64,000 nucleotides of DNA from Ruminococcus sp. (GTDB taxonomy: Bacteria > Bacillota > Clostridia > Oscillospirales > Ruminococcaceae), in assembly GCA_016290875.1 (NCBI GenBank), contig JAEEVL010000001.1:186001-250000 (forward strand). The letters are read 5' to 3'. Both the position numbers and the translations under genes were made by a program. The notes under the pieces were generated by a model, which was not told the DNA's origin, searched no databases, and worked only from the letters and a program-made list of their open reading frames with translations. This document shows, piece by piece, positions 1-8,817 of this stretch. Positions within the stretch are counted from its first letter, which is position 1; every line of letters starts with the position of its first letter.

Positions 1-1
1 T

Positions 2-352
2 GACGGTCTTCTCAAGAGAGGTTTCAACCTCGTTTCAGGCGGTACAGATAATCACCTCATGCTCGTTGATCTTCGTCCTTTCAACATCACAGGTAAGGAG
101 CTCGAGCACAGACTTGATGAGGTTTACATCACAGTAAATAAGAATGCTATCCACAACGATCCTGAGAAGCCTTTCGTAACAAGCGGTATCCGTATCGGTA
201 CTCCTGCTGTTACTACAAGAGGTCTTGGTATCGAGGAAATGGAAAAGATCGCTGAGTACATCTATCTCTGCGCTACTGATTTCGAGAACAAGGCTGACGA
301 GATCCGTGCAGGCGTTAATGCAATCTGCGAGAAGTTCCCGCTTTACAAGTAA
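2..352 (+). CDS. glyA: Serine hydroxymethyltransferase, C-terminal part (5' end outside window)
   Basis: Open frame from base 2: [26 protein letters not shown]...[17 protein letters not shown], typical SHMT C-terminal region. Confidence 0.95.
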   Translation, partial: DGLLKRGFNLVSGGTDNHLMLVDLRPFNITGKELEHRLDEVYITVNKNAIHNDPEKPFVTSGIRIGTPAVTTRGLGIEEMEKIAEYIYLCATDFENKADEIRAGVNAICEKFPLYK

Positions 353-365
353 TCAAATAGTTATT

Positions 366-396
366 AAGGGACGGACAGGCTGTCCGTCCCTGTATT
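366..396 (+). terminator. Intrinsic terminator after glyA
   Basis: GGGACGGACAGGCTGTCCGTCCC hairpin followed by TGTATTTTTAT. Confidence 0.8.
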
Positions 397-424
397 TTTA
401 TGAACGGAGATAATTAGCTTTACT

Positions 425-1081
425 ATGAAAGATATATGCTGTCTGGCTGCAGCTCTGATAGATCTTTTTAGTCCAACGGTATTGGTTATACTGTGGTACA
501 AAAAGACTGGTGCGAGGTTCTTCCCTGCTATTGCGGCATTTCTGGTGTGTTTTCCGGTCTTTTTTGTCGGCAATGCTATTCGTTCCGGATTTGATCACAG
601 CAACTTCATTGCTTTTTATATACAGCAAGGGTTGCTTTTCGGAGTGTTTGAAGAAGGTACAAAGTACCTGATGATGCGATATTTTCTTACTTCTTATGAT
701 AACCGTAAAGATGCGGTTACTTATTCTATAGGTCATGCAGCATATGAGGGACTCGGTTCAGGCATTTCTTGCATCGGCTTGATAGGAACTGACAAAGCTT
801 CGACAGATATATTGTTCTTTCATATTTGGGGAGTAGTCACTGGTGCTATTTCTTGTGCAGCTGTTGCTGTTATCATTTTTTATGGAATACAAAAAGGAAA
901 GTCTATTGTGACTCTGCCTGCCGTAATTCTTGCGCACGCATTTATGAATTCGTCTCATGGTATTTTTATTGATTCTTTTGGGACTATACTGCGTGCGGTG
1001 TTGATGGCTGGTATTTATTTTGTAGGATATCGTTGCTGGAAGTCTCTTAGAAGTCCTTTTGAAGAAATGTCTGAGACATAA
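425..1081 (+). CDS. Multi-pass membrane protein, YhfC/PrsW-like putative intramembrane protease
   Basis: Several hydrophobic helices with FEEGTKY and later conserved His residues (SIGHAAYEG, LAHAFMN), resembling the YhfC/CPBP/PrsW superfamily. Confidence 0.6.
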   Translation: MKDICCLAAALIDLFSPTVLVILWYKKTGARFFPAIAAFLVCFPVFFVGNAIRSGFDHSNFIAFYIQQGLLFGVFEEGTKYLMMRYFLTSYDNRKDAVTYSIGHAAYEGLGSGISCIGLIGTDKASTDILFFHIWGVVTGAISCAAVAVIIFYGIQKGKSIVTLPAVILAHAFMNSSHGIFIDSFGTILRAVLMAGIYFVGYRCWKSLRSPFEEMSET

Positions 1082-1093
1082 AGGAGGTTTGCT

Positions 1094-2365
1094 ATGGCTG
1101 CACCATTAGCTGATAAGATACGCCCGAAAACTCTTGCCGATGTAGTCGGTCAGGAGCATATACTTGCCCTCGGAAAGCCGCTTCGTAAGATAATAGAGAG
1201 CGGTACTGTCCCTAATATGATTTTTTATGGACCGTCAGGCGTAGGTAAAACTACCGTTGCGCGTATTATTGCTGAGAACTGCGGAATGTTGTTATATAAG
1301 CTGAATGGTACGAATGCTTCTATATCCGATATTAAAGATGTAGTTGCTGATATAGGAACATTCGGCAGCGAAAATGGTATACTTCTCTATCTTGACGAGA
1401 TACAGTATCTCAATAAAAAACAGCAGCAGAGCCTTCTTGAGTACATCGAGAACGGTGATATTACTCTTATAGCTTCTACTACTGAGAATCCTTATTTTTC
1501 AGTTTATAATGCAGTAATAAGCCGAAGTACGGTTTTTGAGTTCAAACCTGTAAGTGCAGAGCAGCTCTTCCCTGCTATCAGAAGAGCCTTCAGACTTATT
1601 TCAGAAGAAAACGGCGTTGAAGTTATTGCGGATGACAATGTTATAAAAACGATAGCTTACAACTGCGGCGGAGATGTACGCAAAGCTATGAACACATCAG
1701 AACTGGCTGTGATATGCGGAGAAGCCGGCAGCGGTACAGTTACTATAACCGAAGATTCTCTTAAGCTGCTTGCACAGCGCAGCAATATGCGTTATGATCG
1801 TGACGGTGACCAGCATTATGATATACTGTCGGCACTGCAAAAGTCTATACGCGGCTCTGATGAAAATGCAGCTCTTCACTATGCGGCAAGACTTATTGAT
1901 GCTGGAGATATTATTTCTTTATCACGCCGCTTGCTTGTTATTGCAGCTGAGGATATAGGACTTGCCTATCCACAGGCTATCACTATAACTAAAGCTTGTG
2001 TTGACTCTGCTTTGCAGTTAGGTTTGCCGGAAGCGCGTATACCGCTTGCAGAGGCTATTATAATGCTTGCTACTGCTCCTAAGTCGAATAGTGCTGAATC
2101 GGCTATAGATGCAGCTCTTGCGGCGCTAAAAGACTGCGACGCGCTTGATTTTCCGAGACATTTACAGAACAAGCATTTTGATGGCAAGGGTGCTGATGTT
2201 GTTGGACAGCATTATAAGTATCCGCACGATTATCCAAATCATTATGTCAAGCAGCAGTATCTTCCTGAGACTATCAAGGATCACGTTTACTATAAGTACG
2301 GTGACAACAAGCAGGAGCAGGCTGCTCTGCAATACCGTAAGAAAATCCTTGAAGAAGCAAAGTGA
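1094..2365 (+). CDS. rarA: Replication-associated recombination protein RarA/MgsA (AAA+ ATPase)
   Basis: GPSGVGKTT Walker A, LYLDEIQYLNKKQQQ, clamp-loader-like C-terminus (YKYPHDYPNHYVKQQYLP). Confidence 0.93.
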   Translation: MAAPLADKIRPKTLADVVGQEHILALGKPLRKIIESGTVPNMIFYGPSGVGKTTVARIIAENCGMLLYKLNGTNASISDIKDVVADIGTFGSENGILLYLDEIQYLNKKQQQSLLEYIENGDITLIASTTENPYFSVYNAVISRSTVFEFKPVSAEQLFPAIRRAFRLISEENGVEVIADDNVIKTIAYNCGGDVRKAMNTSELAVICGEAGSGTVTITEDSLKLLAQRSNMRYDRDGDQHYDILSALQKSIRGSDENAALHYAARLIDAGDIISLSRRLLVIAAEDIGLAYPQAITITKACVDSALQLGLPEARIPLAEAIIMLATAPKSNSAESAIDAALAALKDCDALDFPRHLQNKHFDGKGADVVGQHYKYPHDYPNHYVKQQYLPETIKDHVYYKYGDNKQEQAALQYRKKILEEAK

Positions 2366-2389
2366 CATGAGAGTTTTGCGTTATAATAC

Positions 2390-2420
2390 AAAATAAAAAG
2401 CCCCGAGAGACCTTCGGGGC
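2390..2420 (-). terminator. Intrinsic terminator of minus-strand ncRNA (possibly bidirectional with rarA)
   Basis: Minus strand GCCCCGAAGGTCTCTCGGGGC followed by TTTTTATTTTG. Confidence 0.8.
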
Positions 2421-3006
2421 TGTTATTATTCAATTGAGATTTTAAGCGACTTTCATCACTTAGCTAAATTTCCTGTGGGACTCACTCCTTTACTATTAAG
2501 GATTCTTATTATACCTGATAGTTGTCATAGTACCACATTCTTTCATAAGGATTCAATTGATTAACTTCTCATTGGACTCACCTTATTACTTAAATTTTCC
2601 GGTCATCCGGAATTAACGCCGGGCGTTGAATCAGCACTAATTTCTCATTGGACTCGTCCTTTACATTATATTTTCCGATCTATATTAAGACACATAGTCG
2701 AAATTTCAGAGTATACTGTATCCAATCGAAATAGCGTTGAAGCCGTTTCCATTCAGCAATGCGTCCGCCTGATAACTGAATTATTAACCTTTGAAACTTC
2801 AATCCGTGGAACAAGCCTGAAGCCTATATTCCCTCTTTCAAAAATTCAATTACTCAGCAAGCCCGCCGGCTTCACGCTGCTGTCCGGTCGTTTCTTCCAT
2901 TGGACTCACGCTCCCTTCCGCGTAGTATCATTTACATTGAGGTTAAACACCTCAGTCCAAGTAAATATCGCTTGGAGAACATTTCTATTGGTTCTTCCCT
3001 TTCTCT
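2390..3006 (-). ncRNA. Candidate large structured non-coding RNA (about 615 nt), family unknown
   Basis: No credible ORF; minus-strand promoter TTGACT-N17-TAATAT (extended TGG) at 3041..3013; intrinsic terminator at the other end; many hairpins; four copies of a GUAA...GAGUCC motif (around 2909, 2664, 2590, 2493). Confidence 0.75.
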
Positions 3007-3012
3007 GATTAT

Positions 3013-3041
3013 ATATTACCACATTTATTGGTGAAAGTCAA
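3013..3041 (-). promoter_or_regulatory. Sigma-A type promoter for the large ncRNA
   Basis: TTGACT (3041-3036), 17-nt spacer, TAATAT (3018-3013) with TGG extended -10. Confidence 0.75.
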
Positions 3042-3152
3042 TAGTAATTTTTGATATTATAGTGGATTTTCGTGTAAATCGGCGTAATATATAAAACTGA
3101 TATACAGGCTTACAGCATAATGCACAAATGATGATGTTCCTCTTATTACCTC

Positions 3153-3181
3153 TTGCAATTTTTCAGGATACATTGTATAAT
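3153..3181 (+). promoter_or_regulatory. Promoter upstream of DUF1292 gene
   Basis: TTGCAA-N17-TATAAT. Confidence 0.7.
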
Positions 3182-3220
3182 AGTATTATCACAAAGGCGA
3201 CAGCCGGAATGGAGAATACT

Positions 3221-3523
3221 ATGTCAGATATGAATGAATACACACCTGAGCTTTTTGAGCTTGTCGATGATGAAGGAAATAAAAAGAATTTCGAGTTAAT
3301 CGATGCTGCTGAACTCAACGGAGAGCAGTACTTCTGTATGGTCCCCTCTGTTGAGGACGAAAACTTCCTCGAAGAAGACTGTGATATCGTTATCCTGAAA
3401 ACTATTGAGGAAGACGGTGAAGAGATACTCGCTTCCATTGATGACGATGATGAATTTGAAAGAGTTTCTGCTTTCTTCCTTGAGCGTATGCAGGAAGCTT
3501 TTGAGTCTGAGGAAGAGGAATAA
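3221..3523 (+). CDS. DUF1292 family acidic protein
   Basis: MSDMNEYTPELFELVDDEGNKKNFELIDAAELNGEQYF...; start chosen at internal ATG preceded by GGAG; the longer ORF start lies upstream of the promoter. Confidence 0.85.
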   Translation: MSDMNEYTPELFELVDDEGNKKNFELIDAAELNGEQYFCMVPSVEDENFLEEDCDIVILKTIEEDGEEILASIDDDDEFERVSAFFLERMQEAFESEEEE

Positions 3524-3569
3524 TTACCGAATTGTAACCAATTGTTCGTAAAAATACATAAAATTGGTA

Positions 3570-3598
3570 TTGACAATTTGAGATTTCTGTGTTATAAT
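3570..3598 (+). promoter_or_regulatory. Promoter of 6S RNA
   Basis: TTGACA-N17-TATAAT. Confidence 0.8.
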
Positions 3599-3603
3599 AT
3601 ATA

Positions 3604-3795
3604 CAACAAAAGAATATTCTGCCTTGTACGGTGTATTATAGTTCATTTGATCCAACACATTTTACTAGGGAATTCAGCTCCGTTTGCGGACTGCAGACCT
3701 CCCGCCCAGCGGAAGAAGGGAGCGAGAAACATTCGGGCGTTTACCCACCTGCTTAGTGCGGGTTTCATTCACTATATGACGGCAAGGCGGATATT
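3604..3795 (+). ncRNA. ssrS: 6S RNA (SsrS)
   Basis: Closing stem AATATTC(T)GCCTTGT (3613-) pairs with GCAAGGCGGATATT (-3795); rod-like layout with internal hairpins; consensus promoter, downstream terminator; lies near rarA as 6S does in Firmicutes such as B. subtilis. Confidence 0.75.
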
Positions 3796-3824
3796 CTTTA
3801 TTTTTATCTTCCTTACAAAAATAA

Positions 3825-3852
3825 GCCGGAGCATTACGCTCCGGCTTTTCCT
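3825..3852 (+). terminator. Terminator after 6S RNA
   Basis: GCCGGAGC-ATTAC-GCTCCGGC followed by TTTTCCTTT. Confidence 0.85.
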
Positions 3853-4353
3853 TTATGGTTCTATTTCTATTGCTCTACCCTCTTTTAGACTCGCCTGGCA
3901 GTCTATATATCGCTGATTTGAGCTTCCTCTGAACTTGATCTCCCAATCCTTTTGTGCAAGGATGAAAGGTCCGTCGATCAGATAATCGGTTACTTCAAGC
4001 AGTTTGCCCCAGCCGTTCTTGTCACGGTCGGCATAGAGCTTTTCAAATGTATATCCGGTGTAGGTTATAACATTCAGTCCTGCTGAGTGTATTTCTTTTC
4101 CGAGCTCTGCAAGAGTTTCTGCCTGGCAGAAGGGTTCTCCACCGCTGAATGTCACACCATCCAGTAGCGGATTCTCTTTTATCTTGGTAAGCAACTCTTC
4201 GGTATCGACCAGCTTTCCGCCGTCAAATGCGTGAGTCTGAGGATTATGGCAGCCCTCGCAGTTATGCGGGCAGCCTTGAGTAAATATCGTAAACCTTATT
4301 CCGGGACCGTCAACGATTGAGTCGTTGACAGTTCCGGCTATTCTTAGTTCCAT
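3853..4353 (-). CDS. nrdG: Anaerobic ribonucleotide reductase activating protein (radical SAM)
   Basis: TQGCPHNCEGCHNPQTHAF CxxxCxxC motif; downstream of nrdD. Confidence 0.95.
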   Translation of the reverse strand: MELRIAGTVNDSIVDGPGIRFTIFTQGCPHNCEGCHNPQTHAFDGGKLVDTEELLTKIKENPLLDGVTFSGGEPFCQAETLAELGKEIHSAGLNVITYTGYTFEKLYADRDKNGWGKLLEVTDYLIDGPFILAQKDWEIKFRGSSNQRYIDCQASLKEGRAIEIEP

Positions 4354-4362
4354 TGTATCACC

Positions 4363-6681
4363 TTAAACGCTGTGCTTTACTCTGTCATGCTCCTCTGAAC
4401 GCTTACCGTTGTTGAAACGGTCAAGAGTTCCTACAAGGTAACCTGTGATTCGACGAATTCTGTCGAATGCGATGTTATCACTATGCTCCTTACGTCCGCA
4501 GCAAGGACAGGTATCACCGATTATTCCGGTGTATCCGCAGCAAGGATCACGGTCTACGGGGTGGTTTATAGCACCGTAGCCAATACCGGATTCCTTCATG
4601 CAGCGTACTATCTTCTCAAATGCATTGAGGTTTTCAAGCGGATCACCGTCAAGCTCGATGTAGCTGATGTGACCTGCGTTTGTAAGCTCGTGGTAAGGAG
4701 CTTCTATCTTGATCTTCTCAAATGCGCTTATCGGATAGTAAACCGGTACGTGGAATGAGTTTGTATAGTAATCACGGTCTGTTACACCTTCGATAACGCC
4801 GTACTTTTTAGCGTCCATACGGACAAAACGTCCGGAAAGTCCTTCGGCAGGAGTTGCGAGGAGTGAGAAGTTGAGACCTGTTCTGGTTGATTCTTCATCA
4901 AGTCTCTTTCTCATTGCTGTGATTATCTCGATACCGAGTTCGCGAGCCTCTTCGCTTTCGCCGTGGTGAGCACCTATGAGTGCCTTGAGTGCTTCTGCAA
5001 GTCCGATGAAGCCTACTGAAAGTGTACCGTGCTTGAGAACTTCGCCTACTGTATCATCAGTTGAGAGCTTGTCAGAGTCAATCCAGATACCCTGTCCCAT
5101 AAGGAATGGGTAGTTTCTCACTCTCTTCTGTGCTTGTATGCGAAATCTGTGCATAAGCTGATCGATAACGAGATCCATCATATCTTCGAGCTTTTCAAAG
5201 AAGAGACCAACATTGTGATCTGACTTTATAGCGAGTCTTGGGAGATTGATAGAAGTGAAGCTGAGGTTTCCTCTGCCGGTCACTATCTCGCGTGAAGGAT
5301 CGTGCTTGTTGCCGATAACACGGGTACGACATCCCATATATGCGATCTCGGTGTCAGGATTGCCCTCTTTGTAGTACTGAAGATTATAAGGAGCATCGAT
5401 GAAAGAGAAGTTCGGGAAGAGTCTCTTTGCGGATACTCTGCAAGCTAGCTTGAAGAGGTCGTAGTTAGGATCGGTAGGATTATAGTTGATACCGTCCTTG
5501 ATCTTGAAGATGTGTATCGGGAAGATAGGAGTCTCGCCGTTTCCGAGTCCTGCTTCCTGAGCGAGGAGAACGTTCTTGATTACCATTCTGCCCTCGGGTG
5601 AAGTATCGGTACCGTAGTTTATGGAGCTGAAAGGTGTCTGAGCACCTGCACGGCTGTTCATTGTATTGAGGTTATGGATAAGAGCTTCCATAGCCTGATA
5701 TGTAGCTCTGTCAGCTTCCTTGACAGCATTCTTGGTTGCGAAAGCCTGAACCTTCTGAGCAGTTTCCTTGTCTGTGTACTCAAGGAGAAGTTCGAGCTCC
5801 TTTGCCTGATAGTCATTATCGTTTGCGAGGACGGGCTTGAGATCATACTTTTCAAGTATCTCTCCGCTTATCTTCTTGACTATTTCATCTTCATTCTCTG
5901 CTCCTGCGATGAGTGAGAGTGCTCTTGCAACATTCTGTGTATAACGGGCAGCATATGTCTTCTTGACACCTTCTGCCATAGCATAATCAAATGTAGGTAT
6001 GCTCTGTCCGCCGTGCTGGTCGTTCTGGTTGGACTGGATAGCGATACATGCGAGAGCCGAATAACTTGCGATGTCATTGGGTTCACGAAGATAGCCGTGG
6101 CCTGTTGAGAAACCATTGTGGAAGAGCTTTGTAAGATCTATCTGACAGCAAGTAGTTGTCAGTGTATAGAAATCAAGGTCGTGGATGTGGATGTCACCGT
6201 TGCGGTGAGCCTTTGCGTGGGCAGGCTCGAGAACGTACATCTCGTAATATTCCTTAGCTGATACAGAACCGTATTTCAGCATTGTTCCCATAGCGGTATC
6301 GCCATCGATATTGGCATTCTCACGCTTGATATCGCTGTCTTTTGCGGGACTGAATGTGAGCTCGTTGAGTACGCACATAAGGTTGGTCTTCATTTCGCGT
6401 GAACGTGTACGCTCGTAGCGGTAGAGGATGTATGCCTTAGCTGTCTTTGCGTGGCCTTTTTCGATAAGAGTCTTTTCAACGAGATCCTGTATCTCTTCTA
6501 CGGTAGGGACTTTGCCCGGGTTCTGTTCCTCATATAATCTGCAAACTTCAACTGCAACGTCCATAGCGGCATTGAAATCTGTTCCGCCTTTAGCCTGTGC
6601 TGCTTTGAAGATAGCGTTTGCTATTTTTTCAATGTTGAATGGTACTTTTCTGCCGTCTCTTTTTATTATGTGTATTATCAT
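4363..6681 (-). CDS. nrdD: Anaerobic ribonucleoside-triphosphate reductase
   Basis: N-terminal ATP cone, NrdD core, C-terminal CxxC zinc motif and glycyl radical motif RRITGYLVGTLDRFNNGK. Confidence 0.97.
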   Translation of the reverse strand: MIIHIIKRDGRKVPFNIEKIANAIFKAAQAKGGTDFNAAMDVAVEVCRLYEEQNPGKVPTVEEIQDLVEKTLIEKGHAKTAKAYILYRYERTRSREMKTNLMCVLNELTFSPAKDSDIKRENANIDGDTAMGTMLKYGSVSAKEYYEMYVLEPAHAKAHRNGDIHIHDLDFYTLTTTCCQIDLTKLFHNGFSTGHGYLREPNDIASYSALACIAIQSNQNDQHGGQSIPTFDYAMAEGVKKTYAARYTQNVARALSLIAGAENEDEIVKKISGEILEKYDLKPVLANDNDYQAKELELLLEYTDKETAQKVQAFATKNAVKEADRATYQAMEALIHNLNTMNSRAGAQTPFSSINYGTDTSPEGRMVIKNVLLAQEAGLGNGETPIFPIHIFKIKDGINYNPTDPNYDLFKLACRVSAKRLFPNFSFIDAPYNLQYYKEGNPDTEIAYMGCRTRVIGNKHDPSREIVTGRGNLSFTSINLPRLAIKSDHNVGLFFEKLEDMMDLVIDQLMHRFRIQAQKRVRNYPFLMGQGIWIDSDKLSTDDTVGEVLKHGTLSVGFIGLAEALKALIGAHHGESEEARELGIEIITAMRKRLDEESTRTGLNFSLLATPAEGLSGRFVRMDAKKYGVIEGVTDRDYYTNSFHVPVYYPISAFEKIKIEAPYHELTNAGHISYIELDGDPLENLNAFEKIVRCMKESGIGYGAINHPVDRDPCCGYTGIIGDTCPCCGRKEHSDNIAFDRIRRITGYLVGTLDRFNNGKRSEEHDRVKHSV

Positions 6682-6701
6682 TGAATTTCATTTCCCTCCA
6701 A

Positions 6702-6717
6702 ACACAATATATAGTGT
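6702..6717 (-). promoter_or_regulatory. NrdR box in nrdD leader
   Basis: Minus strand ACACTATATATTGTGT matches the NrdR consensus acaCwAtATaTwGtgt; just downstream of TTGACT-N17-TATACT promoter. Confidence 0.8.
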
Positions 6718-6895
6718 CTCCGTTTCCATGTACATTTATTAGTATAGAACAATTTTGATACAAAGTCAATTGTATATATCACCAATCACGATAGTAAAAA
6801 TCATCGTGTTATTGTGCTGTTTGTGCATAATTCTTTTAAAAAAAGATTAATTGGCTATATTGCGTAATTTCAAAATGAGTTGTGTCTGAAATTAA

Positions 6896-6921
6896 AAGCA
6901 CCACTATATATAGTGGTGCTT
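6896..6921 (-). terminator. Perfect 26-bp palindrome acting as terminator of the SGNH-like gene
   Basis: AAGCACCACTATATATAGTGGTGCTT followed on minus strand by TTAATTT. Confidence 0.6.
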
Positions 6922-6926
6922 GGACT

Positions 6927-7808
6927 TTAAGCTGTGTGATTGAGGATATACTTTCCGATAGTCTTGCAGGCATCTTCTGTGAGCTTTGCAGAATCGTCGT
7001 CCCAGTAGTCGCCATCGATAGTTCCCTCTGAGGATCTGAGAGGAGTATTGGCATCGAGACAATACACTCCGATACTTTTGGCCATGTCCATGAGTCGTGT
7101 ATTATAGCTGTCTACGAGTTCTGTTGTGACAGTAGTGCTCTCTGCAGGTGCAGGCGGATACTGCATAACATATATCTTCATCTCAGGCAGATAGTTATGA
7201 AGGCTTGTGATGAGCTTGGTGTAGCCGGAAATCATATCATCTATCGAGCTTGTACCAATATCGCTTCCGAGCATGATATAGAGGTTCTGCGGCTTTTTGA
7301 GCTGTATGGTCTGATACGGAGTTACATTTCCGTAAGATGATGTGATAGAAGTCTCGTTGCAGTTTGAAGCATTGAGCTGTGAGCTTCCTAGAACGTCCTT
7401 GAAATCGCTGTACTGTGACATACTGAGCAGAGTCTGATCAGATATGAGACAGCAGTTTTCAAAGTAAGAAGAGTCTGCTTCTTCTGACTGAGGTACTGGG
7501 TAAGCTATATTTGAGTTGTTCTGCTGAGCTGCTGCTTCGGTTGTTTCTTCTGCCTGTGAACCGTCTTCACTTTCAGCGGAAGTTCCGTTCTCATCGGTAG
7601 CTGCTTCAGTAGTTTTTACTGTTGTTGTAGTTGAACTGTCATCGCTGTCAAGAACGTCACCAGTTATATTCGCATTTATCATATATAATACAAAGCAGGC
7701 AACAAATGTGAGTGCGGTGATGATTATAACGACCATAAGATTGAATCTTACCTTCGGTCTGCCGCGCTTTTTATTTGATATTCTCTGAACTGTATGCTTT
7801 TTATCCAT
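6927..7808 (-). CDS. Membrane-anchored extracellular protein with SGNH/GDSL-hydrolase-like domain and Thr/Ser/Glu-rich linker
   Basis: MDKKHTVQRISNKKRGRPKVRFN then TM helix, low-complexity TTTTVKTTEAATDE linker, then NLYIMLGSDIG and C-terminal catalytic-like region. Confidence 0.6.
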   Translation of the reverse strand: MDKKHTVQRISNKKRGRPKVRFNLMVVIIITALTFVACFVLYMINANITGDVLDSDDSSTTTTVKTTEAATDENGTSAESEDGSQAEETTEAAAQQNNSNIAYPVPQSEEADSSYFENCCLISDQTLLSMSQYSDFKDVLGSSQLNASNCNETSITSSYGNVTPYQTIQLKKPQNLYIMLGSDIGTSSIDDMISGYTKLITSLHNYLPEMKIYVMQYPPAPAESTTVTTELVDSYNTRLMDMAKSIGVYCLDANTPLRSSEGTIDGDYWDDDSAKLTEDACKTIGKYILNHTA

Positions 7809-8001
7809 ATTTACTCCATTATCTTGCTTAATTGAGTTGCCGTATGTCGGCACACAAATATATTATACCTTGATTCTTACGATTTTGCAAGAGATTTTTG
7901 ATAATTTGTGCAGATTTTTTAAATACGCTTGCAAATAGCCGGTGAATGGAGTATAATAATAGTGTTGGAATATTTCAGAAATGTATACGGAGGTACATAA
8001 A

Positions 8002-8655
8002 ATGACTTACAAAGAAAGCTTTATCAAGTTTATGGTAGACTGCGGAGTTCTTACATTCGGTGAATTTACTCTCAAGAGCGGAAGAAAAGCTCCATACTTC
8101 ATAAACTGCGGAAACTATAAGACAGGTGCTCAGCTTGCTAAGCTCGGTGAATACTATGCTGAATGTATCCATGAGAACAATATCCCTGTTGAGACTCTCT
8201 TTGGTCCTGCTTACAAGGGCATTCCCCTTGCAGTATCTGCTGTTGTAGCTCTCAGCAATAAGTTTGGTATAGATGTTTCTTACTGCTTCGACCGTAAGGA
8301 AGCTAAGGATCACGGTGAGGGCGGTATGTTCGTCGGAAAGACTCTCACAGACGGTGAAAAGGTCGTTATCATCGATGACGTTATGACTTCCGGAAAAGCA
8401 CTTCGTGAGTCTATGCCTAAACTCAAGGGGGCAGCTGATGTTGATGTTACCGGTATGGTAATTACAGTTGACCGTATGGAAAAAGGTACCGGTGAGCTTT
8501 CAGCAGTACAGGAAGTTAAGCGTGATTTTGGCGTAACTGTTTATCCTATTGTTACTATGGAAGACATAATCGACGCTATCAGAAATGATATCGTTCCCGG
8601 TAAGGAGTACCTCGACAAGATGCTTGAGTACAGAGAGACTTACGGTATTAAATAA
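8002..8655 (+). CDS. pyrE: Orotate phosphoribosyltransferase
   Basis: VVIIDDVMTSGKALRES PRPP motif; GGAGG before ATG; promoter TTGCAA-N17-TATAAT upstream. Confidence 0.93.
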   Translation: MTYKESFIKFMVDCGVLTFGEFTLKSGRKAPYFINCGNYKTGAQLAKLGEYYAECIHENNIPVETLFGPAYKGIPLAVSAVVALSNKFGIDVSYCFDRKEAKDHGEGGMFVGKTLTDGEKVVIIDDVMTSGKALRESMPKLKGAADVDVTGMVITVDRMEKGTGELSAVQEVKRDFGVTVYPIVTMEDIIDAIRNDIVPGKEYLDKMLEYRETYGIK

Positions 8656-8817
8656 TGAGTTAGCATTGCTGCTTAAAAGCGGCAATGCTTTTTTTTTGTA
8701 GAAAGAATAAAAGGCTGTTGTAAAACAGCCTTTTACAGATCAAAGATCCGATTTCAGATCCATTTGATTTATGTCTTCTGAGCATTCCGCGTTATAGTTG
8801 ATTATTTGTGTATCAGA

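Noticed and set aside
2390-3006. CRISPR array or hammerhead ribozyme as explanation for repeated GAGTCC motifs
   Set aside because: Spacing is irregular and repeats are only partial, so not CRISPR. The conserved hammerhead CUGAUGA core is not present next to GAGUCC.
3542-3916. 124-aa plus-strand ORF
   Set aside because: Overlaps the 6S RNA, its promoter and terminator and nrdG on the opposite strand; no protein-like features.
4483-4758. Many ORFs antisense to long genes (here opposite nrdD; also opposite ligA, lon, aspS, pnp)
   Set aside because: Shadow ORFs of codon usage in strongly coding frames; no RBS and no domain-like sequence.
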